64,000 nucleotides of DNA from Microbacterium sp. UFMG61 (GTDB lineage Bacteria; Actinomycetota; Actinomycetes; Actinomycetales; Microbacteriaceae), in the NCBI RefSeq assembly GCF_015354505.1, contig NZ_JACAFP010000002.1, forward strand, positions 310,001-374,000. Direction: 5' to 3'. Under the pieces are notes generated by a model. The model did not search any database. It saw nothing but the letters and a program-made list of their open reading frames with translations, and was not told where the DNA came from. Position numbers and translations under genes: made by a program. This document shows positions 56,138 through 64,000 of this stretch, one piece after another (positions within the stretch are counted from its first letter, which is position 1; the number at the start of each line of letters is the position of its first letter).

Positions 56138-57058
56138 GTGACCAGCGCATTCGTCTCAGACCTGTTCGACCCGGACGAATGGGTGCTCGCGCCCGGCGCC
56201 GAGGACTACACCGACATCACCGCCCACGTGAGCACCGATGGCGGGGTCGCTCGGATCGCCTTCAACCGCCCGGAGGTGCGCAACGCCTTCCGCCCGCACA
56301 CCGTCGACGAGCTGTACCGTGCTCTCGACAGTGCCCGGCAGAACCCCCGTATCGGGGCCGTGCTGCTGACCGGCAACGGACCGAGCCCGAAGGACGGCGG
56401 CTGGGCGTTCTGCTCCGGTGGCGATCAGCGCATTCGCGGTCGCGACGGCTACAAGTATGCGTCGACGGGCTCAGCAACCCAGGATGGTCCCGCCCAGCCC
56501 GCCGTGGGCCGACTGCACATCCTCGAGGTGCAACGGCTGATCCGCTTCATGCCCAAGGTCGTCATCGCGGTCGTGCCCGGGTGGGCGGCGGGCGGCGGAC
56601 ACTCGCTGCACGTCGTGTGCGACCTCACGATCGCCTCGGCGGAGGAGGCGCGGTTCAAGCAGACCGACGCCGACGTCGGAAGCTTCGACGCCGGATACGG
56701 TTCGGCGTACATGGCGCGGCAGACCGGTCAGAAGTTCGCGCGCGAGGTGTTCTTCCTCGCCGAGGAGTACTCGGCGCAGCGCGCGTACGAGGCGGGCGCC
56801 GTGAACCGTGTCGTTCCGCACGCCGAGCTCGAACGTGAGGCGCTGAAGATGGCGCGCACGGTGCTGACCAAGTCGCCGACCGCCATCCGGATGCTCAAGT
56901 TCGCCTTCAACGCTGTCGATGACGGTCTCGTGGGGCAGCAGGTCTTCGCGGGCGAGGCCACGCGTCTGGCGTACGGCACCGATGAGGCCGTCGAGGGTCG
57001 TGACTCGTTCCTCGAGAAGCGCGATCCGGACTGGTCGTCCTTCCCCTGGCACTACTGA
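56138..57058 (+). CDS. menB: MenB, 1,4-dihydroxy-2-naphthoyl-CoA synthase (306 aa)
   Basis: Crotonase-fold Dieckmann cyclase of menaquinone biosynthesis. N-terminal IAFNRPEVRNAFRP, the oxyanion loop with AFCSGGDQRIRGRDGYKY (MenB-typical), the AGGGHSLHVVCDLTIAS stretch with the second oxyanion glycine, the catalytic region FKQTDADVGSFDAGYGSAYMAR, and a C-terminal arm with PDWSSFPWHY, a MenB signature. GTG at 56138 is chosen by the -10 seven bases upstream. menE follows 55 bases later. Confidence 0.95.
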   Translation: MTSAFVSDLFDPDEWVLAPGAEDYTDITAHVSTDGGVARIAFNRPEVRNAFRPHTVDELYRALDSARQNPRIGAVLLTGNGPSPKDGGWAFCSGGDQRIRGRDGYKYASTGSATQDGPAQPAVGRLHILEVQRLIRFMPKVVIAVVPGWAAGGGHSLHVVCDLTIASAEEARFKQTDADVGSFDAGYGSAYMARQTGQKFAREVFFLAEEYSAQRAYEAGAVNRVVPHAELEREALKMARTVLTKSPTAIRMLKFAFNAVDDGLVGQQVFAGEATRLAYGTDEAVEGRDSFLEKRDPDWSSFPWHY

Positions 57059-57113
57059 ATTCCTGACGGCACCGAGAGAGTTCCCGACAGAACCGAGCGC
57101 AGCGGAGAGCACC

Positions 57114-58274
57114 ATGGTCGCACTGAGATCGACGGATGCCGAGGATCCGGTCGAGCTCCGCGACGCGCTCGCCCGGGCCCTCGACGGCGGCCCCGCGCTC
57201 GGATTCGGGATGCTCGGGGAAGCACCCGATCGAGTGCCCGACGGCACCGCGGTCGTCATCGCCACCTCGGGTTCCAGCGGCATCCCGAAACGCGTCGCGC
57301 TGAGCGGCGAGGCTCTGCGCGCGAGCGCAGAGGCGACGGCTGCGCGGATCGGCGGCGGCAGATGGCTGCTCGCGCTACCCGCCGGCTACGTCGCAGGGCT
57401 TCAGGTGATCGTGCGGTCGCTGCTCGCCGACACCCATCCGGTCGCGCTGAGCGGTCGGTTCTCACCGGAGTCCTTCGCCGAGTCGACGCTCTCGATGCTC
57501 CGACCCTCGGCAGGGGCATCGGGCGCGATCCCGGAGCTGTACACCTCGCTCGTCCCCGCGCAGCTGTCCACGCTGCTCGAGGCGTCCGGAGACGGTCCGG
57601 TGCTCGCCGCGCTGCAGGCGTACCGCGCGATCCTCGTGGGTGGGCAGGCCCTGCCCGAGCCGATCCGCGATCGGGCGGCGGAACTCGGGGTGCGTCTGGT
57701 CCGTACCTACGGCTCGACGGAGACCAGCGGCGGATGCGTCTACGACGGGGTCCCGCTCGACACGGTGGGCGTGCGCACAGTGGACGGCGAGCTGCGCATC
57801 GCGGGGCCGATGCTCGCCGACGGCTACCTGGACGACAGCGAGCTCACCGCGAAGAACTTCTCGCGTGACGAGCACGGCATCCGCTGGTATCACACGGGAG
57901 ATCTCGGTCTGGTCGAGGACGGCACCGTGCGCGTGCACGGGCGCGCCGACAACGTGATCGTCTCGGGAGGCATCAACATCTCCCTCGACCGGGTCGAACG
58001 GCTGGTCCGTCGCGTGCCCGGACTCACCGGCGCCGTGGTCGTGGGCGTGGCCGACGACCGCTGGGGCGAAGCATCGGTGATCGTCGCCGCTCGCGGCGAG
58101 GCGCTGCGGCGCAGCGAGGCCGAGCAGCTCGCGCACGCGCGCGACATCGTCGCCGACGAGCTCGGCAAGCACGCGAGACCCGCACGGCTGGTTCTGGTCG
58201 ACGCGCTCGACGTCCTCGCTTCGGGCAAGCCCGACCGCGAGGCGATCCGTCGCGCCGTCGCAGACCTGCACTGA
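57114..58274 (+). CDS. menE: MenE, o-succinylbenzoate-CoA ligase (386 aa)
   Basis: Acyl-adenylating ligase making o-succinylbenzoyl-CoA, the substrate of MenB. P-loop VVIATSGSSGIPKRVALS (about residues 45-62), central RTYGSTETSGGCVYDG, YHTGDLG hinge region, VHGRADNVIVSGGINISLDRVE and the catalytic Lys in LASGKPDREAI. Shorter than E. coli MenE (about 450), as usual for actinobacteria. ATG at 57114 follows AGCGGAGAGCACC. Cotranscription with menB is likely. Confidence 0.9.
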   Translation: MVALRSTDAEDPVELRDALARALDGGPALGFGMLGEAPDRVPDGTAVVIATSGSSGIPKRVALSGEALRASAEATAARIGGGRWLLALPAGYVAGLQVIVRSLLADTHPVALSGRFSPESFAESTLSMLRPSAGASGAIPELYTSLVPAQLSTLLEASGDGPVLAALQAYRAILVGGQALPEPIRDRAAELGVRLVRTYGSTETSGGCVYDGVPLDTVGVRTVDGELRIAGPMLADGYLDDSELTAKNFSRDEHGIRWYHTGDLGLVEDGTVRVHGRADNVIVSGGINISLDRVERLVRRVPGLTGAVVVGVADDRWGEASVIVAARGEALRRSEAEQLAHARDIVADELGKHARPARLVLVDALDVLASGKPDREAIRRAVADLH

Positions 58275-58314
58275 CCGGGGAAGGCCCGCGTCCGATTCTT
58301 TGCCAGAATCGATC

Positions 58315-59106
58315 ATGGCCATCTACACGCACGGACACCACGAGACCGTCCTCCGCTCGCACAGCAGTCGGAACATCGCGAACTCGGCGGAGTACCTTCG
58401 CCCACATCTCACCGCGGGTGCACGGCTTCTCGACGTCGGGGCGGGCCCCGGCAGCATCACGGTCGACTTCGCGGGAACCGTGAGTCACGTCACCGCCACC
58501 GAGATCGACGAGGCGGCACTGTCGCTCTCTCGGGATCGCGCGGCGGGTCTGGGCCTGACGAACATCGACTTCTCGGTCGAGGACGTGCACGACCTCAGCT
58601 TCGCCGACGACACCTTCGACGTCGTGCACGCGCACCAGGTGCTGCAGCACGTGGCCGACCCCGTGCAGGCACTCAGCGAGATGCGTCGAGTCACGGCGCC
58701 GGGAGGAGTCGTGGCGGCGCGCGATGCCGACTACGCGGGGTTCATCTGGTTCCCCGTGCTGCCCGAGCTCGACCGATGGCTCGATCTGTATCGTCGCGCT
58801 GCGCGCGCGAACGGCGGCGAGCCCGACGCGGGCAGGCGCCTGCTAGCCTGGGCGCGGGCGGCCGGATTCGAGGACATCACGGCGACGACCTCGAACTGGA
58901 CGTACGCGACACCGGAGGACCGTGCCTGGTGGGGCGGGATGTGGGCGGACCGCATCCTGGAGTCCGCGCTCGCGCGACAGCTGGTCGACAGTGAGATGGC
59001 GACACCCGAGGATCTTCTGTCGATCAGCGACGCCTGGAAGCGCTGGGCCGACGACGGCGACGGCTGGTACCTCGTGCCGCACGGCGAGATCATCGCCCGC
59101 GCCTGA
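58315..59106 (+). CDS. class I SAM-dependent methyltransferase (263 aa)
   Basis: Rossmann-like methyltransferase: motif I LLDVGAGPGSITVDFAG (about residues 39-55), acidic end of strand 2 ATEIDEAAL, motif II FDVVHAHQVLQHV, motif III TAPGGVVAARDADYAGF. The C-terminal 90 residues carry no MenG/UbiE-specific sequence and a longer cap, so despite the menE neighbourhood it is not clearly the menaquinone C-methyltransferase. Substrate unknown. A short dyad GATTCT/AGAATC lies just before the ATG. Confidence 0.85.
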   Translation: MAIYTHGHHETVLRSHSSRNIANSAEYLRPHLTAGARLLDVGAGPGSITVDFAGTVSHVTATEIDEAALSLSRDRAAGLGLTNIDFSVEDVHDLSFADDTFDVVHAHQVLQHVADPVQALSEMRRVTAPGGVVAARDADYAGFIWFPVLPELDRWLDLYRRAARANGGEPDAGRRLLAWARAAGFEDITATTSNWTYATPEDRAWWGGMWADRILESALARQLVDSEMATPEDLLSISDAWKRWADDGDGWYLVPHGEIIARA

Positions 59107-59181
59107 GACAGCGGTGTGGATCCGGCTGCGGCGCGCCGCGGATACATCTCCAGGCGGATGCGAGGCCGGCGGCGGGCCGCG

Positions 59182-59187
59182 TAGCGT
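59182..59187 (+). promoter_or_regulatory. -10-like TAGCGT, six bases before the histidine kinase GTG
   Basis: TAGCGT, six bases (GGGGGA), GTG at 59194. The GGGGGA is too close to act as a good ribosome binding site, so leaderless expression is favoured. Confidence 0.4.
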
Positions 59188-59193
59188 GGGGGA

Positions 59194-60387
59194 GTGATCC
59201 GCCCGCTCTCTCGCACGGCGCTCGTGCTCGACATCGTCGGCGCAGCGCTGCTCTTCGTCATCCTCACCCCCTTCTCGATCGTGTTCTACGGTCCGGGCGC
59301 GGGGAACGTGGCGAACCCGATCGCCAGTGCCGGAGCGATCGCGGTGTCGGGTCTGCTCATGTTCGGCGGCGTCGCGATCGGTCGGCTCGCGCCGGCACTC
59401 GCGCTCGCCGGGGCCTGGGCGGGCGCGATCGTGCAGATGCTCGCGGGCTTCGGACCGCTGCCCATCGACCTCGCGATCCTGATGATCCTGTACGCGACCG
59501 CGGCATGGGGCTCACGCGTCGTGCTCTGGTGGGGCTTCGGCTCCGCGCTCGTCGGCGCACTCGTGGCGGCGCTCTACATGGTGTTCGTCGGCGGTGTCAC
59601 GGCCGGTGCGACCAGCGGTTGGGACCAGCTGACCACGGGCACGCTGCTTCTGGTGCTGTCGATCCTCGCGCTGGGCTTCGCCTGGGTGTGCGGCCTGCTC
59701 TGGCGGGTCGTGCTGCGGGCGCGAGCGACCAGGTCAGCTCAACTGCAGGCGGAGTCGCTGGCCGCGGAAGAGCAGGAGCGCGTGCGGATCGCCCGTGACA
59801 TGCACGACATCGTGGCCCATTCGCTCGCCGTCGTGATCGCGCAGGCCGACGGCGCGCGGTACGCCGCCGCGTCGCAGCCGGAGATGGCGGGCGAAGCTCT
59901 GACGACGATCGCTCAGACGGCGCGGGGTGCCCTGAGTGACGTGCGCCTGCTGCTCACGCAGCTGCGGCACCGGCAGGGAGACGGTCCGCAGCCGACGCTC
60001 GCCGACCTCGAGACGCTGTTCGCCCAGGTGCGCCAGGCCGGGATCGAGCCGCGCATCACGGTCGATCCGACCCCTCCCGGTGAGCCGCCGGGAGCGATCC
60101 AGCTCGCCGTGTATCGCATCCTGCAGGAGGCGCTGACCAATGCGATCCGACACGGCGACGGCGCGGTGGATGTGCACCTCGCCTGGCAGCCCGATCGCGT
60201 CGACCTGCAGGTGCGCAACACCGTGGGCGCGACCGGTGCCGGCTCGGGGAGCGCGCAGGGTGGCGGCGGACACGGCGTGATCGGCATGCGCGAACGCGCC
60301 CAGCTGGTGGGCGGTAGCCTGCAGGCGGAGCGTCAGGGCACGCAGTTCGTGGTCCAGGCATCGCTCCCGATCGGAGAACCAGCATGA
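59194..60387 (+). CDS. NarL-type sensor histidine kinase (397 aa)
   Basis: Five to six membrane segments with almost no external loops (residues 10-172), so it probably senses within the membrane. The HisKA_3 box is RIARDMHDIVAHSLAVVIAQADG with His204 as the phosphorylation site. The HATPase part has ILQEALTNAIRHG (N box) and GGGHGVIGMRERAQLVGG (G boxes). It overlaps the response regulator gene by four bases (ATGA). Confidence 0.93.
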   Translation: MIRPLSRTALVLDIVGAALLFVILTPFSIVFYGPGAGNVANPIASAGAIAVSGLLMFGGVAIGRLAPALALAGAWAGAIVQMLAGFGPLPIDLAILMILYATAAWGSRVVLWWGFGSALVGALVAALYMVFVGGVTAGATSGWDQLTTGTLLLVLSILALGFAWVCGLLWRVVLRARATRSAQLQAESLAAEEQERVRIARDMHDIVAHSLAVVIAQADGARYAAASQPEMAGEALTTIAQTARGALSDVRLLLTQLRHRQGDGPQPTLADLETLFAQVRQAGIEPRITVDPTPPGEPPGAIQLAVYRILQEALTNAIRHGDGAVDVHLAWQPDRVDLQVRNTVGATGAGSGSAQGGGGHGVIGMRERAQLVGGSLQAERQGTQFVVQASLPIGEPA

Positions 60388-61019
60388 TCAGGGTCGTACT
60401 CGTCGACGACCAGGCGCTCTTCCGCGCCGGAATCCGGATGCTCGTCGCATCGCAACCCGACCTCGATGTGGTGGGTGAGGCCGGTGACGGCCGCGAGGCT
60501 GTCGCACTCGTGCGGTCGGTCCGACCCGATGTCGTGCTGATGGACATCCGGATGCCGGTGATGGACGGTCTGACCGCCACCGCCGAGATCCTCGCGCAGC
60601 CGGACCCGCCCCGCATCGTGATGCTCACGACCTTCGACCTCGACGAGGCCGCTGCCCGAGCGATCCGCCAGGGAGCGAGCGGATTCCTCCTCAAAGACGC
60701 CGACCCCGAGTTCCTGCTCGCGGCGATCCGCACGGTGCACGCAGGGTCGAGCGTGATCGCGGCCTCGGCGACCAGGGAGCTGTTCCAGCACTTCGCCGAG
60801 GCGCCGAAGCCCGTGCCCGTCGAGTTCGCGACGCTGACCGACCGTGAGCGGGAGATATTCGCCCTCGCGGCACGGGGACTGTCGAACAGCGAGATCGCCG
60901 CGCGCGAGTACCTCAGCGAAGCCACGGTGAAGACGCACATCAGCCGCATCCTCACGAAGCTCGCGCTCCGCGACCGGGTGCAGCTCGTCGTCTTCGCGTT
61001 CGAGCACGGTCTCGCCTGA
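60384..61019 (+). CDS. NarL/LuxR-type response regulator (211 aa)
   Basis: Receiver domain with acidic pair VDDQ (residues 8-9) and phosphorylation site Asp54 in VVLMDIRMP; Thr and Lys of the active site in MLTTFD and FLLKDAD. C-terminal LuxR HTH: LTDREREIFALAARGLSNSEIAAREYLSEATVKTHISRILTKL. Partner of the overlapping kinase. The ABC pair 113 bases downstream may be its target, as is common for such systems that respond to envelope-acting antibiotics (inference). Confidence 0.94.
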   Translation: MIRVVLVDDQALFRAGIRMLVASQPDLDVVGEAGDGREAVALVRSVRPDVVLMDIRMPVMDGLTATAEILAQPDPPRIVMLTTFDLDEAAARAIRQGASGFLLKDADPEFLLAAIRTVHAGSSVIAASATRELFQHFAEAPKPVPVEFATLTDREREIFALAARGLSNSEIAAREYLSEATVKTHISRILTKLALRDRVQLVVFAFEHGLA

Positions 61020-61118
61020 GTCGAGCGGCCTGCCCGGATCCCACGATCGGGTGCAGATCATCCTGGAGATGTAGACGGATGAGCCGAGCGGGCGACGCGG
61101 CAGGGTCCCCGCCCGAAA

Positions 61119-61124
61119 TAGCGT
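61119..61124 (+). promoter_or_regulatory. -10-like TAGCGT, seven bases before the MacB-type ATPase ATG
   Basis: TAGCGT, seven bases, ATG at 61132; suggests the ABC pair has its own leaderless promoter rather than only readthrough from the two-component genes. Confidence 0.45.
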
Positions 61125-61131
61125 CGTCGAC

Positions 61132-61893
61132 ATGGAGATCACGACCACCGACCTCGGGCTCGCAGCCCGCGTGCAGCACCTCAGCAAGACCTACGGCGCC
61201 GGCGAGGGCACGGTCCGCGCGCTCGACGACGTCAGCGTCGGCATCCGCCGCGGCCAGTTCACGGCCATCATGGGCCCCTCCGGATCGGGCAAGTCCACGC
61301 TCATGCACATCATGGCGGGACTCGACACCCCATCGGAGGGACGCGCCTGGATCGGAGACACTGAGATCACCGGACTCGGCGACCTCGACCTGACGATCCT
61401 GAGACGACGCCGAGTGGGGTTCATCTTCCAGGCGTTCAACCTGGTGCCGACCCTCACCGCGATCGGCAACATCATGCTTCCGTTCGAACTCGACGGGCGA
61501 CGCCCGAGTGCGATCGAGAAGGCGCGCATCGACGGCCTCATCGAGACCCTCGGGCTCGACGCGCGGCTCCAGCACCGTCCCCACCAGCTGTCGGGCGGAC
61601 AGCAGCAGAGGGTCGCGATCGCCCGGGCCCTCGCCACCGCTCCCGACCTGGTCTTCGCCGACGAGCCCACGGGAAACCTGGATTCCGCGACCGGACGCGA
61701 GGTGCTGCAGCTGCTCGCCGCCGCGAGCCGCGAACACGGGCAGTCCATCGCGATGGTCACGCATGACGCGATCGCCGCCAGCCACGCCGACCGCGTGCTG
61801 TTCCTGGGCGACGGTCGGCTCGTCGCCGACCACCCGCGTCAGAGCGCCGAGGAGATCTCGGCGTACATGCTCGCGGCCGAGGTGGCGGCATGA
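61132..61893 (+). CDS. ABC transporter ATP-binding protein, MacB/LolD/BceA type (253 aa)
   Basis: Walker [10 protein letters not shown] (about residues 46-54), Q-loop FIFQAFNLVPTLTAIGNIMLP, signature [15 protein letters not shown], Walker B LVFADEPTGNLDSATG and H-loop MVTHDAIAA. The EPTGNLD sequence and QAFNLVP segment are typical of ATPases that pair with FtsX-like permeases (mechanotransmission type). Its stop overlaps the permease start by four bases. Confidence 0.95.
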   Translation: MEITTTDLGLAARVQHLSKTYGAGEGTVRALDDVSVGIRRGQFTAIMGPSGSGKSTLMHIMAGLDTPSEGRAWIGDTEITGLGDLDLTILRRRRVGFIFQAFNLVPTLTAIGNIMLPFELDGRRPSAIEKARIDGLIETLGLDARLQHRPHQLSGGQQQRVAIARALATAPDLVFADEPTGNLDSATGREVLQLLAAASREHGQSIAMVTHDAIAASHADRVLFLGDGRLVADHPRQSAEEISAYMLAAEVAA

Positions 61894-63362
61894 GCACGGC
61901 GAGCGCCCCCGTCATCGACACGGTCGTGCCGCAGACGGCATCCACCGGTCCTCGATTCGCCTGGCTGCGGGAGCGGGGCATGGGCGCCAGCATCCTGGTG
62001 GCCGCGCTGTCGGCGACCTTCGGCGTCATCCTCGTCGAGGTCACCGTCTACCTGGGCGCCGTGCTGCAGGCCGACCCGTTCATCGGCGACAGCGAGACCC
62101 TCGCCGTCATCGTCGGGCTCCTGTCGGTGCTGCTCACTGCGGTGGCCATGTACGTCGCGGCGATCGTCACGGCGAACACGTTCTCGACCATCATCGCGGG
62201 GCGCACGCGCCGGATCGCACTGATGCGGCTGATCGGGGCGACGGCGCGGTCTCAGCGCGCGGAGGTCGGCCGGCAGGGGCTCGTCGTCGGGGTCATCGGC
62301 GCTGTCGTCGGCGTCGTCGCGGGGCTTCTGCTCTCGGCGGTCGGGGTGCAGGTCGCTTCGACGCTGATCGCGACTCAACCGTCCGGGTTCTCACTCGCGC
62401 AGCCCGCGCTCCTGCTGCCGGCGGTCGGCGTCGCGCTGACGACCTGGGCCGCGGCGTGGGTCGGATCCCGACGGGTCCTCGCGGTCACCCCGCTGCAGGC
62501 GATCGGAGGCTCGGTCGAGCGGACGCACGATGAGGTGTCGCGTCCGGGCCGTCACATCGGCGCGTGGGTGCTGCTCGTGGCAGGCGCGCTGCTGCTCGCC
62601 GGCGGCGTGGTGCTCGGGCTGGTGCACCCGCTCGGCGTCGTCGTCGCGTTCTTCGGCGGCCTGCTGTCGTTCACGGGTCTGGCGATCGGCGCCGTGCTCT
62701 TCATGCCGCCGGTGCTGCGGGTGGTCGGGCGTCTGTTCGGATCGAGCGCCACCGCCCGTCTGGCCGCGGAGAACGCTCTGCGTCACCCGGAGCGGTCCTC
62801 GCGCATGGCGATCGGTGTCGTCATGGGGGTCACGCTCGTGACGATGTTCGCGGTGGCGCTGGAGTCGGTCAAGCAGATGCTGATCGGCCAGTCGGAGGGA
62901 TCGATCCCCGACGAGTTCTTCGCGCCGTTCGACGCCTTCGCCGCCATCATGATGCTGCTCGTCGCCGTCTCGGCCGTGATCGCCGCGGTGGGGCTGGTGA
63001 ATCTCCTGACGATCGGCGTCGTGCAGCGTCGCCGCGAGCTCGGTCTGCTGCGCTCGATCGGCCTCTCGAACCGGCAGGTGCGCCGCATGGTGCTGTTGGA
63101 GGCGACGCACATCACCGTCGCCGCGACGATCACCGGCCTGGTCCTCGGCATCGTGTACGGCTGGGTCGCGGCGCAGTCACTGCTCGGTTCGACGCCGACG
63201 CTGCCCGATTTCGAGCCGGCGGGGCTCGTCGCCCCGCACGTGCCCTGGCTGCCGATCGCGATCATCGTCGCCGCCACGGCTGTGCTGACGCTGGTCGCCG
63301 CCGCAGCACCCACCCGACTCGCCACCCGCGTGGCCCCCGTCGAGGCGCTCGCGGCGGACTGA
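61890..63362 (+). CDS. FtsX-like ABC permease (490 aa)
   Basis: Permease partner of the preceding ATPase. Two FtsX domains: residues about 80-200 (TIIAGRTRRIALMRLIGATARSQ) and 360-485 (GVVQRRRELGLLRSIGLSNRQVRRMVLLEA), each with the R-x-x-E-L-x-L-L-R-x-I-G coupling motif, in all eight to ten membrane segments. Without a large external domain it resembles BceB/efflux permeases of actinobacteria more than MacB. It probably removes envelope-active compounds (inference). Confidence 0.9.
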   Translation: MSTASAPVIDTVVPQTASTGPRFAWLRERGMGASILVAALSATFGVILVEVTVYLGAVLQADPFIGDSETLAVIVGLLSVLLTAVAMYVAAIVTANTFSTIIAGRTRRIALMRLIGATARSQRAEVGRQGLVVGVIGAVVGVVAGLLLSAVGVQVASTLIATQPSGFSLAQPALLLPAVGVALTTWAAAWVGSRRVLAVTPLQAIGGSVERTHDEVSRPGRHIGAWVLLVAGALLLAGGVVLGLVHPLGVVVAFFGGLLSFTGLAIGAVLFMPPVLRVVGRLFGSSATARLAAENALRHPERSSRMAIGVVMGVTLVTMFAVALESVKQMLIGQSEGSIPDEFFAPFDAFAAIMMLLVAVSAVIAAVGLVNLLTIGVVQRRRELGLLRSIGLSNRQVRRMVLLEATHITVAATITGLVLGIVYGWVAAQSLLGSTPTLPDFEPAGLVAPHVPWLPIAIIVAATAVLTLVAAAAPTRLATRVAPVEALAAD

Positions 63363-63372
63363 CGAACGACCG

Positions 63373-63403
63373 AGCCCCGCCGACGTCATGTGTCGGCGGG
63401 GCT
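63373..63403 (+). terminator. hairpin terminator after the FtsX-like permease gene
   Basis: AGCCCCGCCGAC (63373-63384) pairs perfectly with GTCGGCGGGGCT (63392-63403), 7-base loop, 11 bases after the stop. No T-run. Confidence 0.6.
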
Positions 63404-63417
63404 GTGGGCGTGCCGCA

Positions 63418-63423
63418 TAAGCT
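63418..63423 (+). promoter_or_regulatory. -10-like TAAGCT, six bases before the ComB-like ATG
   Basis: TAAGCT, six bases, ATG at 63430; leaderless arrangement. Confidence 0.4.
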
Positions 63424-63429
63424 GGACGG

Positions 63430-64000
63430 ATGCCGGCTCCGTTCGACCAGTCCACGTATCAGGTGCGTCTCGAGTGGGGAGTCGACGGGCTCTCCCGACT
63501 CGCCCCCGCCGACATCGTCGTGGTCGTCGATGTCCTGCGATTCTCGTCGTCGGTGGCCGATGCCGTGGCATCCGGCGCCGAGGTTCCTCTCGAAGGTGCC
63601 GTGGGGTGGTCGCGCAACGGCGCTGCCGTGGCGGCGGCCGCAGCAGCCGTGGATGAGACGACGGTGCTGCTGGGCAGCCTTCGCAACGCCGGCGCCGTCG
63701 CCCGCGCCGTCGTGACCCTGCAGAACCGCCGTCAGGCGCGAACGTCGGTCGCCGTGATCGCGGCGGGCGAGGCCGACGCCGCGGGCGCCGTGCGCTTCGC
63801 CGTCGAAGACCAGCTCGGTGCCGGCGCTGTGATCGACGCCTTGACAGATCTCGGCATCGATCACACGGCTCCGGATGCCGCGGTCGCGGCCGAGGGGTTC
63901 CGGGCGCTCCGCAGGGCCCTGCGTCACATGGTGAGCGCGAGCGGGTCGGCGCGCGAGATCGCCGACGGGGTTCCGGCCACGGCACGGATGACCGATGCCG
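63430..64000 (+). CDS. 2-phosphosulfolactate phosphatase (ComB) family protein, 3' end outside window
   Basis: An open frame from the ATG at 63430 runs 190 codons to the window edge. It matches the ComB family: IVVVVDVLRFSSSVADAVASGAEV (nucleophile region), then VLLGSLRNAGAVARA and VAVIAAGEADAAGAVRFAVEDQLGAGAV, the conserved glycine/glutamate active-site blocks. ComB acts in coenzyme M synthesis in archaea, which actinobacteria lack, and no comA/comC-like gene is visible, so the true substrate is probably another phosphate ester. Lacks the C-terminal portion (normally about 230-250 residues). Confidence 0.82.
   Translation, partial: MPAPFDQSTYQVRLEWGVDGLSRLAPADIVVVVDVLRFSSSVADAVASGAEVPLEGAVGWSRNGAAVAAAAAAVDETTVLLGSLRNAGAVARAVVTLQNRRQARTSVAVIAAGEADAAGAVRFAVEDQLGAGAVIDALTDLGIDHTAPDAAVAAEGFRALRRALRHMVSASGSAREIADGVPATARMTDA

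Noticed and set aside
1..64000. tRNA, rRNA, insertion sequences or prophage
   Set aside because: No tRNA-like cloverleaf, rRNA-like stretch, transposase, integrase or flanking target duplication was seen on either strand.

Overview
The window looks like chromosomal core sequence of a high-GC actinobacterium of the Microbacteriaceae, most probably a Microbacterium relative. This is an inference from several things: dense GC-rich genes, frequent GTG starts, actinobacterial marker genes (the 32-residue ribosomal protein bS22 next to an excisionase-like HTH protein, a system II cytochrome c maturation cluster next to a histidine phosphatase, and menaquinone genes), and protein types typical of that family. 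I see no phage, transposase, integrase, CRISPR array, rRNA or tRNA.

Layout. 1-2.4 kb: an exported-protein fragment, an AlkA-like glycosylase, an orphan winged-helix regulator preceded by a previously unlisted cysteine-ending 33-codon leader peptide, and a GNAT enzyme. 2.5-13.3 kb: nucleic-acid and nucleotide genes (sbcD, sbcC, an MTA/SAH-type nucleosidase, nadE, a nuclease-exonuclease-helicase fusion, a GNAT enzyme). 13.4-19.4 kb: upp, tadA, a CDF metal transporter, proC, a DUF1905 protein, a KtrAB-type K+ system and an ArsR regulator. 19.6-22.4 kb: a drug-type ABC exporter and a divergent TetR regulator around a clear operator. 22.5-24.5 kb: HTH protein, bS22, rhodanese, glutaredoxin-like, Dabb protein and a phosphopantetheinyl transferase. 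24.6-30.5 kb: a convergent operon of a lysine-rich histone-like protein, a Pls/PosA-type single-module NRPS with membrane acyltransferase-like C-terminus, and an M1 metallopeptidase. 30.7-37.6 kb: a polar amino acid ABC importer, a YegP-type protein and a second ABC importer of the polyamine/phosphonate type. 37.8-41.6 kb: TSUP permease, aspS, DUF5684 protein, histidine phosphatase. 41.7-47.9 kb: a CPFC-type flavin disulfide oxidoreductase with a divergent MerR regulator, then resA-ccdA-resB-ccsB and a 2H phosphoesterase. 48.1-53.6 kb: YhgE/Pip and MMPL membrane proteins with a divergent TetR. 53.7-59.1 kb: menC, PadR plus membrane protein, menB, menE, a methyltransferase. 59.2-64 kb: a two-component system, a MacB/FtsX-type ABC pair and a truncated 2-phosphosulfolactate phosphatase-like gene.

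How the genes work together. The PPTase at 24 kb could activate the carrier domain of the facing NRPS, which shares an operon with a very cationic protein and a peptidase; this is the most distinctive accessory system here. The regulators at 21, 42, 53 and 54.8 kb each sit at their own target promoter over a visible dyad. Seventeen annotated genes, plus the leader peptide, have a -10-like hexamer only 6-7 bases before the start codon, so leaderless transcription appears to be a main mode of expression in this genome.
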